60,000 nt of DNA from Membranipora membranacea (taxonomy: Eukaryota; Bryozoa; Gymnolaemata; Cheilostomatida; Membraniporidae), in the NCBI GenBank assembly GCA_914767715.1, contig OU612065.1:498001-558000 (forward strand), given 5' to 3'. The notes under the pieces were generated by a model, which had not been told where the DNA came from, made no database searches, and was given only the letters and a program-made list of their open reading frames with translations. The translations under genes and the position numbers were made by a program. How positions within the stretch are numbered: position 1 is the stretch's first letter; each line of letters begins with the position of its first letter. Shown here piece by piece: positions 22,243 to 34,900 of the stretch.

Positions 22243-22956
22243 ACGATTCCTGTATTGATAATGAGGTTCTCGCTCTTTTCCCTTTTATTGACATTGCTGT
22301 CCGTCCACTGCCATCAGCATTCACTCTGATCTACCGTATAACCATAGTATCTAGTTCATTAGTATCATTTTTATCAATTTTATTTCAGCAGTCTTCTACA
22401 AAATCTCCTGTCCTTGACCTATGTATATCTCAATGATTTGTTGTGTTTAACATGTCATCAATAATAAAATGTGTAAAATAATATTCAGACCAAACGTTCA
22501 TACGAATGAGGCACTATGACTTCTTGGTATAATGATGTGTATCTACCTTATATGTAAAGAAACGGTAGCGGATCATTGCACCAAACTATAGAACTAGACT
22601 AATAATTTAAATGTTGACTACGTTGTGGTACAAACAAGACTATATAGGGTAAGACAACTACAAACAAGCTTAGGTACAAAAATTCAACTCAAACAGACTT
22701 AACTAATGGGCCACTAATAAAGTCATCAGATGCAATAAATAATAGGGCTGTTACCTCAGAAATATAACCAGATATGGCAAAAATTACAAAAAGCTGTGTA
22801 AAAAAAGGTTCCAAGATATAAATGCGTTGCATACAAAAATGCAGCGGGCTTGAGACATGACAATGCCCATATGAATGGCAGCTGTAGTAATGAGTAATTG
22901 GAATACGAGCTCAGATCTGTGTAGTTATGATGATGATCAGAGGGATAGAGAGTTGC
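22243..22956. other. Convergent 3' region CFAP45/ROR
   Basis: CFAP45 (plus) and ROR (minus) end tail to tail. Minus-strand AATAAA hexamers (plus TTTATT) at 22284-22289 and 22379-22384 are candidate ROR poly(A) signals, so the two 3' UTRs may come within 50 bp. No coding exon is seen. Confidence 0.5.
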
Positions 22957-25900
22957 CTACACTTGATCTGTCTGTTGGAATAGGGGCGTGGTCTGTGTAC
23001 CGAAGTCAGCGTCTGGTCGGCGGCGACTGAGGCTAGCGTAGCGTTGTTGTGGTGTAGAGCTGTAATAGTTAGGCGGTAGATTATTAACTAGGGGAACTGG
23101 AGGACCGACCCCACCATCTGTGTACTCTGACTCTGTCTGATCGTAAGATGAGCAGCTAGTCGGAGAATCGAGGTTATGTTTATATGAATCTATAGTACTG
23201 TAATAAGGCACGGCACCTGGCTCACCATTAGGCTGTAGATATCCAGGTCTAATAGCTGGTTCTGAACCACTCTCGGTAACGTTAGGGTGTGGCACAGGGC
23301 CCTGACTGCTATGATGAGATGGGGCGGTGCATGTGGAGCCCCCTGATGCTGACTGCCCTGTACCTGTGGTACTGAGGGCATATGAATTATCTAAGTACCA
23401 AGCCCTCAATTTTTGGTGCAATTCTTTAGCTGTGGGGCGCTTATCAGGGGTTTCATGCCAACATTCCATCATAAGAGAGTAAATACGAGGAGGGCAGGCA
23501 TTAGGGCAGGCGAGTAACTGGCGTGATCGTACCATGTCTATGACTTCCTGGTTACTGAATCCGTTATATGGTAGCTGAGCACCACTAAACGCCTCCCATA
23601 GTAACACACCATACGAGAATATATCAGTGTCTAGTGTGAACTTATTATATGTGATACTCTCTGGAGGTAGCCAGCGTATAGGCAGAAGCTTGTTGTGTAT
23701 GGTACAATAATTAGCCGAGTGAACTCCTTGTGTTATTTTAAGATTAGACAGTTTTACATTCAGATTATGGCTGACTATGACGTTGTGCGCTGCCACATCT
23801 CTGTGTATATAATGCTGAGTAGAGAGATATTCGAGACCAGAAGCGACCTGAGTGACCATATACATGAGCTCCTTACATGAGAGCATGTTACCGTGTGACT
23901 GCTGACTGAGTAAGAACTGACGTAAATCTCCGAGCTGTAGGAACTCATAGAGCAGACACTGAGTCATACCCTTAGTGCTGACACCCAGTAGTGATACAAT
24001 GTGCTGATGTCTGATCTCAGATAGACTCGAGGCCTCATCTCTAAACTCTGCTACCTGCTCAGCTGTGGCCTTCTCCTCGAGACACTTGATAAACACTGCC
24101 GACGCTGTGTTATTACCGTATAATCCAAACACCTGACCATGGTACACCTTACCGTAGGCACCCAGGCCCAGCTCCTGCAGCATGTTTATATTATCCAGAG
24201 AAACTTCTTTTATAAAGACTGCAGCCTTTTCACTAACACTACTCAGCTCCACACTCTTGGCTTGGCTACCACTGGTTGATGGTATTGAGTTACGACCTAC
24301 ATAAAATATGATCATATTGTTATACCGTTTATAAGGAGTTAAAAATGAGAGGCTCATAGAAAGTAAGACTGCAGCTGCCTTATGAGGAGGATCGGCTAGG
24401 TGTTGGCAAAATAATGCAGAACAAAAATGGAGGAAGTCTTAGTTTTGAGTATTCAGGTGTCATGTCGTACAATGAGTATTGGAGACTTTGACTTACCCGT
24501 GGAAGACTTTTTCCTGCGCTTACAGATACATACAAGTACTACTACTATGATAGCCAGGAGTAATAGGACAGCTAGCACAATGGGCAGCACAACGGATAGA
24601 AGTATATCAGGTACCATATTATCATCACTCTTATTCTTAGTAACATCACCTGAAAATGAACAAATGTCACATGCTTCAATAAAACACTATAACAGTTAAA
24701 ATCCACTACAAGGCAAGAGACAAGATATTAGTAACAATGCAGTCTAGAAAACCCTCATCCAGATAGTAGACAGGAAGAGGATGAACTTTTCATGTTTGTA
24801 TTCGAGAAAATGGCTTCATGTATATGATAACGAAAACCCTCTCAACCTCACACGAAGCCTGAGACCTTACTAATACTAATACTGTTATCATTTAGAAGAC
24901 TGAGATAGATGAGAGAGATTGCGTACCTGGATTGACTTGCATTTTAGGAGTAGTAGTCAGTCCGATGTGGATACATCCAGCACTATTATCTAAACCTGCA
25001 CATGAAGGTAGCAGAGACCACCTACTCGCATCATCTACAACATAAAGTAAGGGTTCTGTTAGTCACAGAAATAGAAGTTAAATACTAGAGGGCAGACAAT
25101 ACAAATATAAATCTGTATCACAATGGATAATAGGCCTGAATAAATTAGAGGCATGCTTTTTTGGGGGACATGTATGATGATAAACCCATTCAAAAAAAAT
25201 CACGTCTTTGTTCATCATACATTTCCCTCATTTAACTTCATGGTATAAATACACCTGTTTCCAATAGGTTGTTTAGAGATTGTTTAACAACTTTAGAGAT
25301 CATGAAATCAGATGCTGGTAGGGTAGGGTTAACCTTTCTTAATATTATTGTCTGATGGTATTGGTAACTGAGAGTCAGCAAAAGATTTCCACATCATTTG
25401 CACACAAATAGAGTTTAGTACAGTTAATCTTCTCTCTAAGTCACTTCACAGTTGCTCCTTATTTCCTGTTAACCTGAAGGTCTGTCAGACTTTTTCATAC
25501 ACACAATGCTGTTCTACCTTCAAAGTCTTTTTTGCAGATCTGAAATAAAGCCTCGCATTCTTGACGACAGAGGCGGCGTGGTACGGGTAATTGAGCCTCA
25601 CGTCTCCTACATATCGGTAACCTCTCATAGCATGTGGCCTCTACACTCTTCTGAAAACATTCATTATCTCCACCCAAGTTTATATCACCAAGTTGTGTTA
25701 CAAGATCTGCAATATAAACAATAAATAATGTTGTGTTTAGAGTCTATAATAAGAGTTGTGCACCTTTGAGATGAGAGAGGACAACTGTGAGCTTTTGATT
25801 AGTTTTTTTAAAACAGTGCCAGGAAGAAACCCTCTCACATACCAAGACACAAAAAAAATCAAAATAAACGTGTATAGATCTCTATCCTGGTGCTCTCTAG

Positions 25901-28900
25901 TGAATATAAGTCTCCCTATCAAATGAACGCCAGAAAATGAGTTGGTCGGTAGTAATTGTTACTTACCCAGTATATATCTCTCAGCATTGTTCTGATCAGC
26001 TCTCGACGTGACGTAAATCTCCTCTGTCTTTAGGAAGTTACAGTAAGTACCTTTAAAATCCTGACAAAAAGGCTGAATGGTTTCTTCTCCATCACTGTAA
26101 CAGAACAACTTTATCACGGCAGTCTGAACAAGTATATGTATATATTGAGCTAAGTGGAAAATTCCACCACAACCCTCATTGTTTGACAGCAAATATTTTG
26201 GACGTTTCTTCTAAATAATACATTGTAATCAATTTTGCTGTCACAGACTAGGAATCTCAACAATGCTATCAAAGGAGAGGGGCTCAGATGCGTCATATTA
26301 TAACAATATTAACTATTCATGATGCTTAATATTATATCAGTCTTTGTAAACGTTGTACATAACACATAAATGACACCAAGGTGCCAGAAGAGACTTACCT
26401 TTTAACTGATGGTGAGATTATCCTAGGAGCTATGGTCGTAGTACGAGGAGCTGTAAATAATCACAATAACCTGATATCAATGAATGTATAAATCAATCTG
26501 AGGGACAAAGGGAGGGAATAATTGTATAAAGTCAGCGCGACGTACAGTAAGTTTGGTGAGAATGAAGCTAAGACCCCCCCCCCTATCTTGTGTAGATAGG
26601 TGGGTACATATTCATACCTGATAATATGGTGAGCGATGCTGAGACCTCTCTTGTACCGTTTAGATTACTGCCCACACATTTATAAGTCCCTGTGTCTGAT
26701 AAAACTGTGTCAGTAATCCTCAACCTTCAACCAAAAAAAAGCATCATTAACATCATCAAAGTTTAATACTGATAATTACACAAATGTGCAGGCAGGCCAT
26801 GCAGGCTGATGTAAGCCCTGTTATAATTATTTTGGCATGTTGCAGGAGCTATTGTTTGGTTATTTTTCACAATACCAAGCCTCTCTTTTTTACAGCAGCT
26901 ATAAAATCTAAATACTTATGCGTGCCATTACAATAAATGGAGGTGATAATTTCACAGATAATTTACTGTAACATTTCGACACCTGGCATTAATGGATATT
27001 TCAGTCATGTTGTTCCCTTTTATACAGACAAAAGCTGCAAAAAAAAGAACTATAAAGTTCATCACTCAACAACCAGAAAGAAACCAGATGGTTAACCTAC
27101 CTCACTCGACCTCACTCAACCTCCCAATTATACAAAATTCTGCTCCTTTTGTATGGAGGGTTCAGCTTGTTTCCACGAACACTCTCAAAAAATGACATGA
27201 TGATTGATCTTTTTAATTTGAGATGTGAGTGAAATTGGATCGGTTTTAAATTGTAATTTATGCTTATTTGAGCAAAGTATGCTGTAGAATTTAGCATAAG
27301 AACACCTGATATGAGGCATTGCACCTGCCATTAGACAGGTATGATACATAAATAGCTAGAAGGCATTCCCACAAACATATCATCCCCATCTCAAACTCTA
27401 TTTTACTGATTGTATGTAAGTGAAACCCAATTCTCTGACTTGTCTTGTTTTAAGCGGCTTCGCGATTTGAATAATAAATAGCCTGATGGGGAACTATTTT
27501 GGGTCTTTACTAAACTTGAGGATACACACGAAAGCTAGCAAGTGATTGACAGGAGCTTACAGATATAAATAATCACCAGCTGCCAAAGTGGCATAAACAA
27601 GTTAAAGAGTTTACATTGGAAGGCCATTAGCCAGTTTAGTTTGTTTGTAATCATGAGCAGATAACTACTTAATGAGTAGAGTATAATCCTAGCTGTAACA
27701 GGTAAGCAGGTAAGTATGACCGACACTTCTACACAACGTCTTGTATAACATGACTGATTACTGCCCTCTCTCTCTCCACTAAGTAGCCTCCTCATGTATT
27801 AGATCTAGCTTTATTTACATTGTGCAAAGTCATTTCTTTCTATTCTAATGATAAACTAAAAAAGCCTCCACTTATGCGTCTGTTGATGCCCTCTTATGAT
27901 GACTTTATCTTGTTTGAGGAATATTTAATTGACAGCAATCCCCCATAGTTTACAAACATTCATAATGACATTCATATCTCAGCAATTATGATTATTCACA
28001 GCAGTTATAAATCCTTCAACTGATGAAAGATCCTGTGTGAAGTATCTAACAACCCACAGCTACTTCGAAAAAAGGTCTATCACCGCTAACTGTCAAACTA
28101 AAACAACAAAACCACCGACTTCTCAGACCAAAAACAAAAACCTTCACATATCTGCCAGATACATGGTAGGTATAGACGACTATCAGGATTAAAATACAAT
28201 GTGGATCATTAGAGTATACTGTGCAGATGTCACTAGTGCACATGTAGATAGATGTCACTAGTAATGAGTCTAGAGATGCTGCTGCTGTCGCAGTAGCAGT
28301 TGGAGATCTTACTTGTTAGCGTATCCGAGTGTACGTATAGAGTAGTGACGTGAGTCATCCGGTATAATCCTGATACCATCTTTATACCAGATGTACTGAG
28401 GGGTAGGATGGCCTGTGATCTCACATTCTAAGTTCACTCTCTCTCCTTCGTGTGCTGTCTTGTCTTGCATAGAAGCAGCTACATAGATTTTAACTATATT
28501 CAAATGTAAAAAAAAATCTATAGAAATTTAACAAAAAATTCTCTACCTTAACATACCTCTATATCACAGGTGAATCACAAAGTACATGAAGAATTACACG
28601 ATCGGATATCACGATGTACTCCTGTCTCTACACAATAAGTCAGCAGGGAGAGATACTCATATATCAGATCCTTCTCCCAGATAAAGGTGATGAAACGCTA
28701 CACGTATTTAATGGAGAAATGTCAAATTTGTAGGACATGATTATCTACACAAATGTTACACCCTATACATATTAAAAGGATGTCAAAACATAGAAATTTG
28801 ACAATGGGTAAAAATCAGATGACAAGTGTTAGGACTGCCGGCCCCCAATTAAACACCTGATGCTGTCCCAATAATCTCATTAACATTATCATATTTGTAT

Positions 28901-31900
28901 GAATGGCCGACTAAATTCACACGCCAGAACCATAAAATTAACTAGGCCAGTGAGCCAGTAGCTAAAGCTTGCCGGCTGCTGCAGGGAAGCTTAGCTTGAG
29001 AGCGTGTGATGGTTAGATAGGAGAGGATAATCGGGTGTTAAATTTCAGGTCTACGGCGGCGTCACAGATTACGTTCAGCTAACCTGTAACCTAACTCCTA
29101 ATTATAACAACTCAACCAACAACCATGTGTTAATATTCTCCATAGAAAGCGTCAAAAACACAAAAGAAACTGAAGGACAGAGAAGAGTACATGAGTCAAC
29201 GAAAAAACGCCAAACACTCAGATTTATCTTCTCAGAGATGTGAGGTACTGTAATATGGGTCGTGTTCCGCTGCTGAAGGGTATAGTATATATACTTACAT
29301 TGATTGAGTAATGGAGAAGCTGGCGTGACACTAAAAAATAAAAATATAGGATTTCAATGTTAAAGCTACAGCAGCCAGGCGATTGTATTACACTCGCTGT
29401 TGTTAATATTGATCGGCAATTTATATAAAACAGGTTGGAGTTTGAGTTAGTGAGATAATTATATATTTTATTTATAAACAGTTAGTTGTACTGTACAATA
29501 CTTGTGACCACTGATCAGCCTTATTTATTATCACCAGAAACAGTTTGTGGCCATAACACACATTTTACTCTGACTAGGAAAACCAGCAATCAAAATTGAT
29601 TTCTTTTATACCTAAAATAATTTATGGAACAGTTTTTTTGAGAAAGGACTGGCAGAGGCATTTAGAAATTTAACACTATGGTGATTTGGAGTGAGGCGTT
29701 GGCTTGGCAATGTAAAGTGATCTATAGACATGTGTGTCGGCAACAGCAAACTTGTTTGACAGCCAACAAGGTGATGAGCATATAACCTGTTGGGGTTTGC
29801 CATTACTACACAAAATATCCTCAATAGCAACGAGGTAATGTGCTATAATGACAAAGTACATGAACGGACAAACGGTTTGCACCAACGACACACAATTTAG
29901 TCTTATTAGGCCTGGGGATATCTATGTGCACTTGTGTTGTATAGAATGTAAACACTAGACAACGTGAGTACAGATTTCTAAATACAGCTGATTATATATG
30001 GTGTGTAATAAACTAATCATAGGTAAATATGTGAGGTATGTCCCTCTGTAGATGTGTCTCTATGTCAGTGAGGTGTAGTTATACTGTGACAGTACAAGGA
30101 GAGGGAGGCTCACGGAGAGGCTCACAGAGCGAGGCTCGCAGAGCGGCTCAGTCCCCACACATACAGGCACACTCCAGACAGAGTACTAGGTAGAGATGTA
30201 ATCTTACCTGTCCTCTACTGCTGCTGCTGCTGTTGTAGTTGAAGTTGTGGTGTTTGTGACCTCATCCTGACCATTGACTGCTGCACACAAAATCAGGGCT
30301 GCAAAACAAACAGTAAACTTAGCACCCATATCCAACTAGTCAGGTGCAAACTTCAAATACAACATTTGAATACCAAGTTTTTCCACTAATGAGTAACCAA
30401 ATTGTAAAAAAATTTAGGCCCGACGTGTCACGACAAAAAGTCAGGTGTTACATCACAGAACTGCATCTAAAAGGTGTCAGAGGAATTTTTGGCAACCTTG
30501 TTTGCCAGACAAGATGTATAAATTAAGCAATGGTTAAAGGGTGATTAATTAGAGATGGAGGTTAGAGACAGCCAGTTACCATGGCTTCAGACAGACAGCA
30601 TGAGAGATGATTAGGGCTGATGAGAGATGACAGACTGACATTAGGTAACAGGTGCTATGTATGTATGTGCCAGTGTCAGGCTGATAAAGAGAAGGTGTGA
30701 CAATCTAGACAATGATAAGTATAACTACAAGCAGCTAGTTCAAATATCTGTGTTTGGTGCTGGCCTGGATAGAGTTCCCTAATATCGTCACAAATCACCA
30801 AAATCAACACGCTCAACAATCATCACCCTCAGTCACGTTCTGCCGTCGAAATTATCACAACATCCAAAACTGGCACACAAGAATAAATACATCCGAGGTC
30901 GCTGGGGGCCTGAACAATCAAACATGAGAAGCTTCCCATCGGGACCCATAACCCACTAATCCTCTAGCACCAATTGTCTCGCAGGTAATAACCAGCACTG
31001 ATTGTGATATTTCACCAGCTACTCAGAGTCCACTCTCTTCCCATTCTCGTTGTAACGTTCCACCCCTCTTCCCATATGACAAAGCGTAAATATGCCCTGC
31101 TTTGGAATGATGTAAACCACCAGATGAGATTTTCTATCTCTGAAATACCCAACATCAATCGGAACTTATAGCAGATTTACAAAAGAGTCATGAGAATTTC
31201 AATTATTTTGGCGTAATTTATTGGCATTTCGGTGAAACACAATATTGTTGGAAAGGGTTTCCAGTTGAATGAATGAGGCAATGTAATAATTAAATTTGGG
31301 AGGAAAAAAACAGTAAATTTTAGACAGATTATGCAGTGACTTGCGGTTTGGTTATCAGCAGTGTCACAAAATTAAAGCCACAATCAGGCAGCCGCTGTAA
31401 GAAGCTGATAACAATCAGTGTGATGTAATATACTCCATACATCTCACCATTATATCTACATATACGTCTCTATATACTACAAGCCTATCAGACATTTTAT
31501 TTCTAATAAATTTTTTTACTGAAATCATCCGGACATGTCTAGAAGATAAGATAGTGGTTAATGATCAGTGTGATTGGTCAGCTTGTATATACATCAGATA
31601 AAATAATAATATAATCATAGTAGTACTGAGTGCAGCATTGACTCATATTATGTGACTGTAAAATAACAACCGGAATATCGATAAACACACAATAATAATA
31701 CTAATTTATATGAGCCGACAAATCATTCCTTGTTAAAAAAATAATTAAGCATCTTGTTGCCTGGTGATGTCATACATTAGATCGAGAGCAGTGGGACTCA
31801 AAGATTTTAAAAAACTTGAATCAAACAAGAGGGAACAAAATCTTTACACTTTAATTTCAACAATGGCACAAGGTCCATATCTTACTACACGCTGTCATTC

Positions 31901-34900
31901 AAGTACCTGCAGCACATGTCACGCATCTTTAGGCATCAAGTTATATAAATACTATTTGAGAAACGGCATCACCTTGCAGGTGATTGTTTATAGGCTTTTG
32001 TATCGAAGTTTGGATAAAATGGCTGCCTCAGGGTTGGGAAGGGTAAGGAGGTTATAAACCAGGCTGTCTTTGGGAAAACACGGGCCACACTGCTAATGGG
32101 TTTGGTCTAATCTAAAAATTGGGGCTATGTTGCCTAAATTTGATCTCTCATTGTGTTCTAAACACGAAATCATTGACTATTTTTACCTGTAACCTCAGCC
32201 CTGAATATTAAACCTCACACAGCAGTGTGGTACCAGCATACTTTGTTATCCAGGCTTCAATTACTCTATTCTAACAAAAAGTGTTCGGAAGATGATCTTA
32301 CATTCAAGAAACAAAATGTAATATAATATTCTCGTTTATGATATAATAGCAGCTATCGAGCAGCGGCTGCAAACAAAAAGGCAGGTCAGATCGTTGTCAT
32401 AACGTGGTGTATCTACACCATCACAACTCACCACAATTAACACAATCACTCACAAAACAAGCACAAAAAGGGCTTAAAATCGTTCTGAATAAGAAATCCG
32501 ATTTTAGAGAAAAAGTGTAATTTGACGCTGAGACAAATGTCGATATTCTGCATTAAGAAATAGTTGACTGTGATAACAATCCTAATGCCAGCCATGACAA
32601 AGACAAAAACAAAATGCCAATTCTCTATAAAAAGGTCTTTGTGAGAACACGGTTGACACAAGGTAATAAAACACACAGGAGATGTATTTGGTCTATGACT
32701 GATAAATCCAAACAGAGATGAGCTGAGGTGTGGAGGATAAACATCTCTGAGAACTGAACAATTCAGTCACAACCTCACAGCTACACAAGCTGTCATAATG
32801 GCCTGGGCAAATAACTCAGCCTATTTATCAATACCAGGGTATATGTAGGCTTGTATGGATGAAAGGACTGCTTAAGTAAAACAATGAGTTCATTCATTCA
32901 GAATTTTACGTAAAAACAGTCAAGTCAAGCACAGACCTCTAGACTTTTAGTCTTCTATCTGCATACGCAGAGACCTTAGAGGAGTAAAGTATTCACAATA
33001 GAAAAAGTTCTCCGTTTCGCACAGGATTGTTAATATTACTACATGGTTTAGGGGGAGGTCTGCCTGCTCAGTGAATTAGAAATGCCCAAAATCAAACACA
33101 GTCATTATCATGTGGTAGGTAGGTCATTGTGGGAGAGGGGGACCCTTGTGAGATGGAGAGAGATTGTCCCTCCTGGGGAGGAAGAGAGATTGTTTCCCAT
33201 GGCTGTGGTATGATGCACTAGCTGACTCGATCATGTTTATCAAAATGTCAAAAAATTGAGATAAATAGATCATATCTACCACTGCTTATCAGAGCAAAGT
33301 TCTCTGCAGACGACGATGTTATAATGGTCTTTGTTCTGTCATGTCTGCTGATCATTTTTGAGGCATGTTATTTTTTTTTTCAGCATAATTCTGGCATGTC
33401 CTTATCTTTAACTTATGAGAGCGTTTCAGCAGAGACCATGAATTACTTAAGTTTTAAAACGTAGAGAAGCGATCCAGCCTGAAGTCAAACACATAGATAG
33501 TGTTATGGCCGTTTTTGATTGCCAATATTGTAGGAAGAAGAGGATGTGAGGGGACCAGTATCTGCTTAAGGTGTCGGTGGTGATATGTACTGGTACCTCA
33601 CACTATATGGTGGTGGTGAGGGCAGTGGGCTGAGCCAACATTTTAGTGACGTAAAAATAATAATGCTAATTTTAATGAATAGCCTGAGTGCTCAGCCCAT
33701 GACCGACCAACCGTGTATAGCAGAGTATGACTAGTGTGGAAATAACCCATAGACAAAACACTATGAAATAATCACAGATATGCCCATAATTAACAGGGAT
33801 ACCTTAGTTAGGTGTCAATATTGGCAATAGATCAGAGAGCCCCTTTTGACATCTCATTAAAATACTGGAAAAACAGACTACCTGATGAGAGGTAGTCTGA
33901 TGAGATAGACTGAGAACGCAGTGGTATAAGCAGACAGTTGAGCTGATCTTACTGATATGCCGCAGAGCACCTAGCTGGTTACTTCACAGTATACTATTAT
34001 AATTCAATCATCAGTGACATAATATCATTGCGTAATATCCTTTCAAAAATCAACATTTTTTGGACTGAATTATATGTTAGTTATTATTGGTTATTGAGCA
34101 TACCAAATGATGAGCAAATATCTGCTGTGAGCTAATCACTTGTACAGCTCAATACCTCAATACATATACTAAATACCCCATTTTATTTGTTTGTTTGAAT
34201 GAATGATTTTGATCACCGATGTCATCTAAGAATGTATGGATGTCATCTGAGAATGTATCACATAACTCATGATACAACATTGATGACAAATGTGGCTTGA
34301 CAGAATTTATCTTGGTATTTATGATTGACACATTCTTTCCCACAGTGTATATAACTTAATGGCAGCTGACCAGATCCCACTGTTATTATTTATATAGCTG
34401 CTGCTGCCGCTGCTGGTAGTATTGTGGAGTATATGGACACACACAGTGAAGTATGGATGACAGCACCCCACCTATTCTGTATGTGTGTGTGGTTATCTGT
34501 CCAGAGCATTAAAAAAACATATGGAGAGGGGGGTCGGTGAGATCATTTGGTTTGTTTGAGGGCACATGGCACATGCAAACCATCCATCCATATAGCGAGA
34601 AATACCTGTGCTGTCTGTAGAAGGAGCGTCGCTGAGTAGAGCTATTAGCCTTGTCATCACTGCACTGATTAGCAAGGTGGCCGGCTAATTTACTGATTAA
34701 TGCTCAGACATGGTACAATATAACTGTAATTAGGGTACAGTTCCTCATTTATATTAGCCTGATAAACCGGTGTCACTGGAATTTGTTGATAAAATAGTGT
34801 AACCTGGAGGAGTAGGGCATTCACAGCGTTCGCCATTACTCACATACCTTAACATAGCTAAATACACGACTAGCTAACATTACTATTCCTATTTACTTCA

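Noticed and set aside
31764-32057. 97-codon ORF in ROR intron 1
   Set aside because: No family features and no supporting splice sites; expected by chance in this length.
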